DNA of 64,000 bases from Xylocopa sonorina. Taxonomy: Eukaryota > Arthropoda > Insecta > Hymenoptera > Apidae. The position numbers and the translations under genes are program-made. The stretch is taken from assembly GCF_050948175.1 (NCBI RefSeq), contig NC_135203.1, positions 2,108,001 through 2,172,000 on the forward strand, given 5' to 3'. Below the pieces are notes generated by a model. It saw only the letters and a list, made by a program, of their open reading frames with translations, was not told the DNA's origin and did no database searches. This document shows positions 24,846-36,700 of this stretch, piece by piece (position 1 is the first letter of the stretch; each line of letters starts with the position of its first letter).

Positions 24846-27039
24846 TACTTTCTAAACAACATATCCAACTTAAAGTAAGCAGTGTACTTTTACAACAGTG
24901 CTTCAATATTCCAGAATCCTATTTACCGATGAACTTTATTAAAAGTAATTGCATTAAGAGTATGGTACTGTAGAAAATGAATTGAAGTTAGGCTTTTCAA
25001 ATGAAATCATGTTTTTTGTTATAAATTAAAATATAATTATATGAAAGGAGAAGAGAGAGAGTTACAAATGATAATACATGGATAAACACATGATTATAAT
25101 TACTGTTTGAAAAGTCAATGAAATGTAGTTATTCTATACGCGTTAGAATAATTGATATAGGATTGATTGATCCTCTTGGCAGTACTGTATTATACATATA
25201 TATATATAATATAGTACTGCTTATATATATACACATATGTTTTCCAAGATGACATATTGTTTAACCATTTGTGTTTCGTGCGTTTTCTAATATAATACTG
25301 CATTTATCCTTATCGCATGACTTACTTCTTCTTTGTTAGCATTTATGATCAGTATTTTATCATATTTAAATATGATGCAATATTATTTGGAAATGAATTA
25401 CTTTCATTTAGAAAAAAGTACATATAATATGCTTAATGTCCTTTTCTTGATGAGAGTCAAATTGTCTTTTAAAATATTGCTAAAAAAAATTATTTTAATA
25501 TTATCTGAAAAACTTAATAAGAAGATAAGGTTCTACACGATATTAGATAATCTGTTTGGTCTTCTTTTCATTAACTAATGACTGTTCTGGAAATTTAATT
25601 TGTAGTGTGATGGAAAGATAGATAAAAACTGCATTTATAGTATATAAGGAATATATAAGAAACAAGTAATGAATTTTAAACATATGAAAATAATCTTTAA
25701 ACTTTGATAATATATCGTAACAAATACGTATCAATTGAATAGAATATGATAAATACACAAGATTTTAAGTGAAGCATAAATAATTGATATAACATGCATA
25801 TATAATTGAGAGTGACATTGAGATAACATATGTTAAAAATTAAAAATTACTTGTACTTTCTCTTAGCGACGTATATATTTTTAATAAATATATTTTATAT
25901 ATTTTTTTATACATTCAGTTTATAAGCGCTGTTGATGCATAAATGGTTAAACGATTAATAAATATTCTATAATATTATCATTATAAATGTATCACTATAT
26001 AGTTCGCAAGGTGCTTATCAAAATTTCATTTCTATTAATTCATTTAATTAAAGTACACATAAATATTAATAGTATCATAATGGTTTACTGATCTTCAGTT
26101 ATTAGTGATATTGTTACGTATTACAAATAAATAGCAGTCAATGAAATCAAAGTATATTAAATATTTTCACAAGAATAATAATTAAAATTCATTTCATCAA
26201 CTTTGCTATTTTAAATGTCTCAACGATTATTTATATAAAAATATTAATTGTGATCAGACGAAATACACTTTCTATTCGATGAATTATTTTTTTGCAAAGT
26301 AGATACAATACATACAGAAAATTTATAAATCTTACGAAACATCAGTTGAAGTAAATATCTAAAATTAATGAAAAACAGTACATTTTTATACCATTGAAGT
26401 CTGACGAGATGACAAAATGTCCTATTTGTTGTCAACTTTTGAAAAGTTGTTATTAGAGAAGATAGAAAATTTTCTTGTTATAATTCATAATTAATTGTTC
26501 AACCTTATTACTAATATAAGAATTACTCAGTGTCTCTATTTAGCTTAAATATGTATGCTGTTTATAGCATTTTATTTTAATTATTCACGTTACAGATTAT
26601 ATAAATATTCGATTTCTTTGTAACAAAAGCACAGATTTTTGTTAAAAGTTTGATGAAACTTTTTACCAAGTCATACATGTATCATTACTTTTACTTATGT
26701 AACATGTTTCAATTTAGTGTATAAATAAAGTTAAGATGAGGCGTACATTGTGTATAATTCCGAATTACCATTAACCGACCGATCATAATATTACCGATCG
26801 CATCTCTTCTCTACTAGCACAGCTATATGATAATTACTTGCAATGAGTTATGATAACATCAACAACATAACAACCACTCAAGCACCATCTTTTTTATACA
26901 AATTAGAAAAATATTGCCTCTACATTATTAGCCGTATGATGATAACAAATTTGTGTTAAATGACTAACAGTTATTACAATAAATGTTTGATAATTATTCA
27001 CGTCTATCGAATTTTACATTAAAAAAACTTGCTGAGAAA
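24846..27039. other. 3' untranslated / intergenic region after AP-1 sigma
   Basis: Two kilobases, very AT-rich, with no open frame of recognisable content. The distal part of the AP-1 sigma 3' UTR probably lies here. Nothing else seen. Confidence 0.5.
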
Positions 27040-27205
27040 CCAGTGATGCCATCTTTATAGAAAGTACTCAAACTGTTCGTACTTCAATTTCAGTCGTGTT
27101 TCAAGAGATGGCACAGCAAGCATATCAGCAGTTTACTTCGCTGTCGATAATGATGTGCATCCATTTTGAGCACTTTTACGAAAGATAACGCCACCATGAC
27201 ATAAA
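27040..27205 (+). repeat. Dispersed repeat D1, copy in module A
   Basis: Begins with a GATGCCATCTTTATAGAAAG-like stretch, has AGAGATGGCACAGCAAG, then CAGTTTACTTCGCTGTCGAT and a CACTTTTACGAAAGATAACG tail. Matches the copies at 39095-39300 and 58075-58335. Confidence 0.75.
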
Positions 27206-27609
27206 TAAAGCAATCGATCTACTAATTAGTTATTAAGTTATGAGTGACTATGGTGATAATTAAACAGGTACATTAGTTACGAATACATTTATGTTACAGG
27301 GATATATCCCGAATGTTCGATTGTACAAAATAATTGCAATTTTCATGAGCTTTTAATTAAACAAAGGTGATGAGATATGACTCGTGCAATCTTTCCTTTC
27401 ATTAGTAATTTATTTTAGACATTTCTTTGAGAAGTTTAAATTGTGAAGCACAATGCACGCGGAATGAAAGAAAAACCACCTTTGACTAGCACGCCAGAAT
27501 CGGCACTGCGAGAGCGATAGTATTCTCTCGCCCTCGCAGCGTTGCGCTCAACTTCCTATGTGCAACATTCTCCGTGCGTATGCGCGCAACAACCAACTAC
27601 CACGCCGCT

Positions 27610-27745
27610 GGAACTGTGAAGCGTATAGTTCCATACAAAGATTTTTGCATCTTATTCATAAACTGGGGAATGGCTGTTAATTAAGCTTAAGGATTATATA
27701 TTGTACAACTATAAAGAAAGAATTAAAGAGGAATAGACTCAGCAT
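27610..27745 (+). repeat. Dispersed repeat D2, copy in module A
   Basis: GAACTGTGAAGC, AGTTCCATACAAAGATTTTT and TATAAAGAAAGAATTAAAGA are shared with 39378-39590, and the core also with 5735-5990. Immediately upstream, 27500-27545 contains a short GC-rich inverted repeat (CACTGCGAGAGCGA / TCTCGCCCTCGCAGCG). Confidence 0.75.
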
Positions 27746-27947
27746 TTGCGGTTCTATGAACACTAATTCACTTGCCCTTTTTTCATAAAATTTGCCATTA
27801 AAAATGTAACAGTTTCAACCCGGCGCTTCTCTCCTCTGTCCTGTACGCAATCATTGATTGGCTGCTATTTTTCAGTAACTATTGCTTAAAAAAAAACAGA
27901 AACGAACATTTTCACAAAAGAAAAAGTACAGTACTACTAAATATATA

Positions 27948-28781
27948 ATGACTTCTCCTTGTTCAGAATCATTGCGACCACCTATATCTGCACAAAAGGA
28001 TAAAAAGGAGAGCAGTTTTTTGGGCAAAGTTGGCACATTGAGCTGAAAAAAGCACATTAAGTAGCTGGATTGCATTTAATATACACCAGACTAACTTAGC
28101 TCGTTCTTTTTTGAAAATCTAAAATGTATTACCTTGTATGGTTTGAATTATGTTTGCTGTTTCAAGCTTTCATTTAATGTTCTAAAATTAATTGATAATA
28201 ATGATCTTTGATATTTCTTTTGTATTTCGTTTGGTATGGTGTAAGAAGTACAGGGAGAGGGGAACTATGTAGTTGATTCACCTGGATATGCAGCTAATCC
28301 AGAAATGCCATCAAAGGAGTACGAATTAAATGAAAATGAGAAACGTTCAATGATAGAACCTAAATCATTGGAAGATCCAAAACTCAAGGAGCTGATATAT
28401 GTAGTTACTACCATAGAATAAATTCGCAGCTGATACTAATTTGTTGCAGTACTTGGAATAATGAACATTTTTTTCTACTAATTATAGAAAAGTTGACAGG
28501 AGAAAAATTGAATGTCCCTGAGGTGACGTCTAAGGTGCATGATAAAAAAGTGCACAATGTTTCATTTGCATTCAACATTATGCAAGATATCAGTCTACCA
28601 AAGACTAAGACATGTTCTGAGGGTTGGTATTGTTTGTAACTTCAACTATTATAAAAAAATTGAATTAATTGATTATATTACATTTTATTTGATGTTTTTC
28701 ACAGATACTGTAAATTTGGATTTAAAATTAACTCTGCAGGTGTTATATAATTTGTTCACAAAGTATAAAAGTGTAAACTAA
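27948..28781 (+). pseudogene. Parvin gene fragment, copy A (decayed)
   Basis: Pieces of the focal-adhesion protein parvin (an ILK-binding, actin-binding CH-domain protein) in correct order. About 27948-28036 corresponds to the N-terminus (PPIS..KDKKES, GKVGTL) and runs into a stop. About 28250-28401 encodes SPGYAANPEMPSKEYELNEN and SLEDPKLKELI. About 28488-28530 encodes EKLTGEKLNVPEV. A jump then leads to KVHNVSFAFNIMQ, and 28700-28781 encodes VNLDLKLTLQVLYNLFTKY to a stop. The pieces are separated by intron-like sequence, so this is a copied genomic fragment, not a retrocopy. Stops, frame breaks and a large internal deletion relative to copy B make it non-functional. A working parvin gene must exist elsewhere in the genome. 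Confidence 0.85.
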
Positions 28782-29439
28782 AATAATAAATAAGTGAAAA
28801 ACAAATAAACACAGGATCCAGCACATCAATGATAATGGTCAATTAATAAATTAAATAAAGAAAATGATTTTTATAATTGAAATATAATCAAGCATTCTTG
28901 AGTATGTGACAGTAATGGACATGGTTGAAAAATACATACATACATACACAAATACAAAAAACAGTAGAAAAAGAAGTGACATAAAAAGGCTTTCTAAGAT
29001 AAAAATTTGTTGTGTTACAGGTCTCTTACGTTGCTTGTTGTGAACCCAAAATTTAATGTTAAGGAATTATTAAAATTTTGTATATTTATAGGAGGATGTT
29101 AACAAATGTAAAAGATTTAACTATTTAAACATATATTTTATATTTTTTGTCTGTAACCATAACTTTTTCTATTAGCAACTATGCGATATAAATTTTAATT
29201 TATTATGAAATTTGAATTTACTTATTTTCAGAATACTTACAGTATTCAGAGTACTTTGTTTTCAGACAGATAGAAGACTGCTAAACTTGCATTGCAAATT
29301 TTACATATATCCGCAGTTATCAGTCCTTCAATGTTATGTCTAACTAGATGCGAAAATGTTGAAAACTATACGCGTACTCCACACGTCATAAATACTTTAA
29401 GGTTCCAAGTAATTTACCTGCTTATAGGATTAATCTATC

Positions 29440-29525
29440 TACTGTTACCAAGCCATCGATCCGTGCGTCCACTATCATCAAGGGATCCATGCTTCCACTG
29501 TTATCAAGCGATCGATCAATGTACA
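29440..29525 (+). repeat. Short tandem repeat upstream of odorant receptor 1
   Basis: Three degenerate units of about 24 bases, each containing a CCACT.TTATCAAG-like word followed by CGATCGATC or GGATCCATG. The same three units lie 42085-42170 upstream of the second receptor. Probably in the promoter or 5' UTR. Confidence 0.6.
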
Positions 29526-29614
29526 ATTGTACAGCAGAGAAGAACAGCATTCGCCGATCATTATTCAGATGCGATTTGTCTTGGAAACTGCAAATCGTTC
29601 TTGCATTTTCAACA

Positions 29615-31355
29615 ATGTCGAAGGAATTACGAATATATCGAAAGTACTCTAATTTCGTAAAACGTTTCCTTCTGGTCAGTGGAATAAGCCCGATTAGGAG
29701 AAATCGAAGTGTCATTTATAGGTACATATCATTGTGGTCGGTACTTTCTTGTTTCGCTTTCCTCTGTGCCATAGGAAACTTTTGCCTACAGAACGTTGGG
29801 AATATCAGTTTGCTTATCGCTTCACTTGCTTTATTTTCTACTGTACTAAATGTGGTCGTGAAGGTACGGAGTTTACCAATATTTTGATGATACTGTTTTT
29901 TTCTGTTGTAGAACCAAACTCGCATCATTAATGTGCCTATGTCATATCGATATTAGTTATTACGGATTAGCATTTAACCGTTAGTATTTTGTGACAATAT
30001 ATTATTACCAAGATACTTGTTTAGGTTTGCTGTTTTTCCATCTATCAAAAGAAACTCCAACGAGCAAACAATATACTCGATTCCCTATTGGAAGAAGCGG
30101 TGAGCAATACACGCGTAAGATCGGTGGCTTTTTCTAGTCTTCGGGCGTTTTATCGATTGATTTACGCTCAGGCCATATTTACAACCATTATTGCCACGCT
30201 TTATATGGCAAAACCAATGATTGGAATAATATTTCGCCACGAAAATAGTACAGGAAAAGTCCAGTATCCGTTACCCTATCCTGCAGCCTATCCTTGGAGA
30301 ATCGATTCAACATTAATATGGCAATTACATTATCTCTTCTACACAAATGTTAGTTGGTTTTTAATTTCTGTATCCACTGGTGCAGATGCGTTTTTTGGCT
30401 ATTGTATGTTTCGCATGTCAGCAATGTTACGCATATTAGCTTTCGATTTCGAAACGAAACTTTCAAGTGACGGAGAGAATAAGAAGAACGAGGAATTTCG
30501 CCGACGAGTCTTCAAAAAGTGCGTCGACAGACATGTGTTATTGTTTCAATGTCGAGACATCGTTCAAGAGGCTTATGGAGCTCCAATTCTATTGGTGATG
30601 GTAACAAGCGCAATAGGCATGTGTACTTTAATATTCCAAACAGTACAGGTGAGAGCCACAATCAAAACGACGGTCAATACCAATTGATAATACTTTAGTA
30701 AATTTCAGTTCCGCCAATTTTTATTCAGCCTTGCTTCTACATATGTACATGTACATATGTGTATATACTTCAGTAGTAAATGTCATCCACTCTATATGAA
30801 TCTTCTGTTTAACAGGGTAGTGGAATGGGTATCGAAAAGGCTGTGTCGTTATGTTATTTTGTCATGAAATTAATACAGACATTCTTGTACACTTGGCCCG
30901 GCGATGTAGTTCTCAGCGAGGTCTGACTCGTATATTCTCTTCAATTATTTTACTTTCATTTCATGAACATGATCGTTACCCAACGCACGGTCAATGTTCG
31001 TATTTGCCTTTTTAATAGCACTTCTATTTGCAGAGCGAGCTTCTTCGCCGCAATGTCTACTTTAGTGGTTGGTACGAGGAGAAGAATACTAGTTTTGCGA
31101 AACAATTTTCTTTAAATTTGGTACAAAGACCGATTATTCTAAAGGCGTGTGACATAATGCAAGTTTCATTAGACCTTTTTGTTAAGGTAAATTGTTCTTG
31201 TCAGGTACCAATTAATTACTATTCTGTGATTACATAGTTCATCGAAACTTGACAAATTTCAATGTGCTCCAATACACACATGTATTTATTTTCAGATTTT
31301 GAATACTACTATATCTTATTACTTTTTATTAGAAACTCTTAGTAGCGGTAAATAG
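29615..31355 (+). CDS. Insect odorant receptor 1 (7tm_6 family, 396 aa)
   Basis: A ligand-gated odorant channel subunit expected to work with the co-receptor Orco in antennal neurons. Five exons: 29615-29863, 30025-30648, 30816-30920, 31034-31186 and 31296-31355, with all introns in phase 0. The length is typical for the family. Visible traits: short N-terminus, several hydrophobic segments (LWSVLSCFAFLCAIG, SLLIASLALFSTVLN, IFTTIIATLYMAK), and the conserved C-terminal half: TFLYTWPGDVV, SGWYEEKNTSFAKQF, then a final exon ILNTTISYYFLLETL matching the family ending. No stop or frameshift. The exon 3 donor (GAG|GTCTGA) is weak but also present as GTCCGA in the second copy. About 90% identical by eye to the receptor at 42.3 kb. 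The ligand cannot be predicted. Confidence 0.9.
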
Positions 31356-31606
31356 ATATTAGTAGTAATAATGATAGTGTTAGTAATTATGATGATGGTA
31401 ACGATAATATTAGTAATACCAAGCAAAAAATTGAAGAGAAAAAGTCTAATAATTTTCTTACAAAATAACGATATTTAATGATTTTCACGCGGCGAAACGA
31501 TACTTACGAATTGTGTACATCTATCTAAATCGCAAAATAATACACAGGATCCGATATTCCTATCCTTATATTTTCTGTAAATCAAAGCGATAACTTGTAT
31601 ATTATA

Positions 31607-32453
31607 CAGTGTGATACGTAACTGCTGGTACAACCGAAAGGGAAGTGATTCTACGTGAAAAAATAAGTTTCACGTTTCTAAAATATAGAATAACAATTTT
31701 TCATTTGAGGCTTTGTTTTCGAGAAAATTAACTTTGAATTTTAGCTGGATACGGGTGCACTTGACTATGTCTCGATATAGTGGATCTCACTGTAGATCAT
31801 TGTTTTGATTGAAGTTACGTTGATAAACACTTCCAATATCACGGAAATGTTTTTCTAGCTGTGAGAGATTTTTTAATCCACATTACCAAGATTGGATTGG
31901 TCGTGCTGGAACAATAGCTTAACTCCGCTTGACTTTTACTTATGGACTATATATTAAATCATTTTTGTATTACGAAGAAATCACAAATTGCGAACAATTG
32001 AAAGAAAAGCTTATTGCAGCCTTTATACATTAAAACAACTGAGTATCTTAGAAAGCGCACATAGAAATTTGATTAGAAGAGTAGAATTATGTTTTTAACA
32101 AAATGGGCAACATTTTCAGCAATTTCTGTAAGAATAAACTTTGTTTGAAACATTCTGTTTCATTTCCTGTTCGTAATTTACGTGTCCCATCGAGACAGCA
32201 ATTTACAAATATTTTGAAGGTACTGTTTTTTTCTATTGTAAAACCAAACTTACATCATTAATGTGTCTGTGTTATATCGATATTAGTTTTTATTTATTTA
32301 TATATTTTAGCGATTTACAGTGAGACCCATTACGACGAGACGTGATCAAGTGCACCCATATCCAGCGAAAATGCAAAGTCGATTTTCTCGAAAAGAAAGC
32401 CTCAAATGAAAAATTATTATTCTTCTACTTTACACCAGTTACAGATCACTCTG
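31607..32453 (+). mobile_element. Defective Tc1/mariner-type element with long terminal inverted repeats
   Basis: The left 190 bases (TACAGTGTGATACGTAACTG..., GGCTTTGTTTTCGAGAAAAT, GGGTGCACTTGA) are the reverse complement of the right end (...CAGTTACAGATCACTCTGTA). TA dinucleotides flank both ends (31605-31606 and 32454-32455). The corresponding position of copy B, near 44265, has no insertion. Inside, on the plus strand, broken frames resemble the C-terminal part of an IS630/Tc1-mariner transposase common in Hymenoptera: remnants of the D-L-T-P-L-D-F-Y-L-W-G-Y segment near 31930 and of TEYLRKAHRNLI near 32040. Several stops, so inactive. Confidence 0.82.
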
Positions 32454-33067
32454 TATAACACCCGCTTCGAAGTTAAGTATAACACATTTACGTGAAAATA
32501 TATTCATTTCTTCCCTTTTCCTCGCTCGTTTCTTCCTCTTGTTCTCTTTTTTACAGCCATAACAAATTTGTATTAATAAATTCAAAGATCTATTTTACAC
32601 ATAACATAGGAATTAAGAAGCACCATCACACTCCGTAACACTTTTAAAGAAAAAAGTAAGACATTCAAAAGTACTATCGCACTCCATGGCTGGCATTTTT
32701 CGATTGGCTTTCTTCAAAACAGTATTAGCTTATATCTAACTTATACCTAATTCACTGTATTATAAAATTCCTAAAAGGGCAATGACGTTAGATGAGTCTC
32801 GACAATAAGTTGAGATATTTTTGGGATGGCTTTACCCCTCTCTCGTCTTTACGAAACAAACACTATATCCATAGAAATATTCAGATTTCCGGTAATATTG
32901 CAATGCATATATCGATTTTTCTTGATTAATAACTACTGAGCAAACAATAATCAGCCACTTGAACCTATTGAATGTTACTCAGGAGGCTGTCCTTGCTAGC
33001 ATATGTCAAGGTCAAGAAATCTGGGTATGGGAGCTTATCAGAAATTTATCCTAATAATGGTACGACG

Positions 33068-33155
33068 GTATCGATGAGGCTAGATTGGAACTGAAAACTA
33101 AAAAAGAAGCGGAATTGAACGTGGTACAAGAGAAGAGAGATTGGGAGTGAGAACC
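33068..33155 (+). pseudogene. Fragment of the NSUN7-like gene exon, copy A
   Basis: Matches 59811-59898: GTATCGATGAGGCTAGATTGG, then GAAGCGGAA, then AAGAGAGATTGGGAGTG.GA. In the full gene this encodes a Glu-rich stretch ending KKRDWEWEP. Here a stop (TGA) replaces the Trp codon after RDWE and the similarity ends directly after. No rest of the gene follows. Confidence 0.75.
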
Positions 33156-33197
33156 AGGTATAGAATTTACAAACAATCCCGACAACACAATTGTCAT

Positions 33198-33310
33198 TTA
33201 TTGTATGCTTCAGTAGTTTTATTATAATTTATTGTATATTTTAGTAATTTTATTGTTTTTTCTTGTATCTCACTAGTTTTTTTGTAATTTGTTATATATT
33301 TTTTGCTTTA
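33198..33310 (+). repeat. Minisatellite of about 30-base AT-rich units
   Basis: Roughly four units of the form ATTTATTGTATATTTCAGTAGTTTTATT. Two similar units occur at 58612-58675, and a reverse-complement trace at 39285-39310. It lies beside a D1 copy in all three places, so it may be part of that repeat. Confidence 0.6.
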
Positions 33311-33319
33311 GAGGCAAGA

Positions 33320-33436
33320 GAGAAAGATTCTATAAGAAAGAGTGAGAAAAATGATACAGACTACTCTAAAACCCCTGGCACCATTTCTGTAAAAAATGGT
33401 GAAACTGATCGCACACAATTATCGACAGAGAAGTAA
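33320..33436 (-). repeat. Dispersed repeat D1, reversed copy, left part
   Basis: Reverse complement of the D1 tail: CTATAAGAAAGAGTGAG, CCCCTGGCACCA and ACACAATTATCGACAG pair with CTCACTCTTTCTTATAG, GCGCCAGGGGTG and CTGTCGATAATTGTGT in 58190-58300. The matching remainder lies at 38996-39060, on the other side of the non-LTR element. The last 15 bases (33422-33436) are repeated at 38996-39010. Confidence 0.75.
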
Positions 33437-33787
33437 TATTTTTTTTATTAAAGAAAACCATACATTTTGGTCCCTATAGGGTTCTTTTACTCTCTGCTTG
33501 TATGCACTTTTAAGCTTACATTATTTCCTATTTCTATATTTAGACTTATCACTGTCCATTGCACCTACTCTACTTATTTTTAGTTAGTTTTTTTTTCTTG
33601 TACCTTTGGTATTTTTAATTTCCTAAACTATCTACCTAATTTTAGCTACTATCTTACCTAATCTTATCTATCTTACTTATACATTGTTTAATCTTGTTAT
33701 TGTCTTCTATTTCTGGTCGATATGTAGTTTCATGACTATGTGTCTGTGTTCTGTGGTTTTGTTTTATATTTTTAAGTCGTTTTTCTT

Positions 33788-36700
33788 TTAGAAGTTTGTG
33801 ATGATGTTAAGTGCCGGTATGTTTTGTGTTAGTATTAATGGCTTTACCCTGTTTACTCCTTTGAAACCTTTTCTTTCTAGTTTTTCCATTATGTCTTTTT
33901 GCTCTTTTTGGTATAATGGACATTGCCATAGTACATGGTTTAGATCCTCTTTTGGGTGGTCGTAGAAGCATTTACTATTTTTTATAATCCTTACTCTACT
34001 AAAGGATTCTGCAAGGTTATAATGATTAGTCCGATACCTAGATATCCAGGTTATATGTTGTCTTGGCATATGTATACCATGGTACAAGACCTTCTTCCAG
34101 TCTCATAGTATTTTTGAAAGTATTCCTTTCCTTTGGTTGTTGATTCCTTAATCCAGGTGTTTCCTGAGTCTTGCCACATTTGCGAAGTTGCGGATATAGA
34201 TCTGAGTGATTTATTTTGACATGTTGATCTGGATGCTGCTTTGCTGCCTTTCTCGCTGCACTGTCTGCCATTTCGTTACCCTCAATGCCTAAGTGGGATG
34301 GTAGCCAGTATATTTGTATAGAGCCTATATTTATGAGCCTGTGGTATTTGTGGATAAGCGTTTTGATTTTAATTATTCTATGGTCGAAGTTTGTCTTGTG
34401 GTCATTGCTATTGAGAGCCTGTACTGTACTGAGTGAGTCTGTCCAGATTATATAATGTTGTGTCAGATTCTGGATTGCTAGATTGATGGCCATTATGATG
34501 GCTGTTGTTTCTGCTGTGTATATGGAAGCTTTCTTGTTTAGGCTTGAAGTTATGTATGTATTCAGTTGAGGGCAGATGCAAGCTGCTTCAGTAGAGATTG
34601 CCTGCTTGCTTTTTAAACCATCCATATATATCTGGGTGTATGTTTGGAGTGCTGTTCTGATGATATTGCTGAATTCGAGGTGCCATTGAATTTTGTATTT
34701 TTATTCCTATTTCCGTGTTCACTATTATCCTTGTAAGTAGAATTACGTATTCTGGTTCGTAAACTGGTAGCTTGGGATGACACTTCAGTTCTTCTACCAA
34801 AGGTCTTAGCTTGTCCCAGCAGACCATTATCAGGGTTTTTTTGTATTGCATCTTGGAATATCAATAGGATTGTCTCGATGTCTGCTCATGTATTTTCTGG
34901 TTTGTCCTTCTACTGGGTTTGATCTATTGCTGAGGGTTTTCAATGTGTATTTGCTTGTTAAGTATGCAAATCTGTCCTTTATTTTAGGTATTTTTGCTTT
35001 GCTAGAGCAACATTATTTGGTGTTGATTTTCTCAAACCTAGTGCCAGTTTTATTGCGTTGTTTTGGATTTGCTCTATTGCATTTGTTAATTTCTTGGTGA
35101 CTGGAAAGTACCATGAGCAGCAGTATTCGATTCTTGATTTTATTAGTGTTTTGTACAGGTGTAATGAAGTTACTGGGTCACACCCCCACCAAATACCTCG
35201 AAGTAATCCGATAATGTTTGTGACCTTGCTTGAGACGGTCTGGAGGTGATGTATGTGGTGTTCAAAACGTAGTCGATTATATATATATACCTAAAAATTT
35301 TGCTATTTCTTTGTTGGGGATTTTTTCTCTGCTAATGTTGAATAGTATGGATCGTGGTTGGGCTGTATGTTTACTAAACACTAGAATTTCTGTTTTTTTT
35401 AGGTGGGAGTTCCAGATTCAGTTTCTACAGATTATACATTATGTGTGCTATTGACGTTTCCAATGATGCTTTGGCAGAAGTAATGCTATTTTTTGTAGTA
35501 GATACAGTAATGTCATCAGCATATTGTGTGAGGATAGAAGCATCTCTTAATCCTTCTTCTATCTTGGCTGTATATAGGTTGAAAAGGAGGGGACTGAGAA
35601 CTCCTCCTTGTGGGACTCCTTTGTGTATTGTTCTGTATTCCCTTTTCTGTGAGGTGGATTGTCCTATTATTTTGACTGTTCTATCCTGCATCCGGTTTGA
35701 GATGAAATGTAGTATATTGGTTGAAACGCCTATTTTAATCAGTTTCTTTATCAGGGTGGAGGTATTCACGTTGTCAAATTCACTTTTAATATCCAGGAAT
35801 GCTACTATATTGTATTGGTTGTTTTCTATTGCTTTTTGTGTTTGTAGTATGATCTTCCCTATGTTGTCTGAGCATGATCTTCCGTTTCTAAATCCTGCTT
35901 GGGATTTATTTATTTTTTCGTTGTGTTCGCACCACCAATTGAGTCTATGTTTTATTAGCCCCTCCAACAGTTTACATAGGTAGGAAGTTAATGTGATCGG
36001 CCTGTAGTTCTTTCTATTACTCTTTGGAATGAGTAACACTTGTGATTGTTTCCAGCTATTTGGGATTCTGTGTATGGAATATATTTCATTTAGGATGTCC
36101 AGTAAAATTAGCCTAATCTTGACATCCATATATTTTAGCATTGTGTATTCTATTTTATCTAATCCTGGGGCTGATTTGGGTTTTATCTTATCTATGGCAT
36201 AGTTAAGCTCTAGGAGACTAAAAGGATTGTCCAGAAAACTGTCTGTTGAGATGTTTTCTTCAATTTTGTATTTGTTGCTCACCAAGAGAGGGCATAGTTT
36301 GTTTATATAATCATTTACCGCTGCTTCCTGTTCACTGGCACTGATGTGTACACTTTGTTTATTTACCCATTTGGACTTGAATATGCTGATTTTTTTCCAT
36401 GTGTAGCTTATATTTGTGTGTAAGTTTAGTGTGGATACAAAATTTCTAAATGCCTGCTTTTTCTTATTTTGTAGTATTTCCCAGTCTTTAAAATGTTGTG
36501 AGTGTTTCCATTTAAGTAGGTTTGCCCTTCGTAGACGAGTTGCCCTGGTACATTCGCCATCCCACCATGGTGCAGAGCCTTGTTCTCCTCTGTTGTTTTT
36601 ATTTTTAGTATTTTTATCAGTGTGTTGTATTGCTCTCCAGTAGATTGCTTTGAGAATTCTTCTGAGAGGAAGTATTCCCACTTTTGTTCTAGCAGGGTAC

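Larger units (their letters stand above)
27040..33170 (+). repeat. Odorant receptor duplication module, copy A
   Basis: In order: D1 repeat, D2 repeat, parvin fragment, odorant receptor gene, spacer, NSUN7-like exon fragment. The same order and orientation recur at 39095-45380. Introns, UTRs and flanks align as well as exons, so it was copied at DNA level. Copy A additionally carries an 847-bp transposon at 31607-32453. Copy A lacks a middle part of the parvin fragment that copy B keeps. Confidence 0.85.

Noticed and set aside
27500..27545. Short GC-rich inverted repeat considered as an RNA hairpin or terminator
   Set aside because: Only about 14 base pairs with mismatches, no conserved partner in module B, so no support for an RNA gene.
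29292..29660. 122-codon frame over the start of odorant receptor 1 and its upstream repeat
   Set aside because: Out of frame with the receptor and explained by the short tandem repeat; the matching frame in module B is disrupted.
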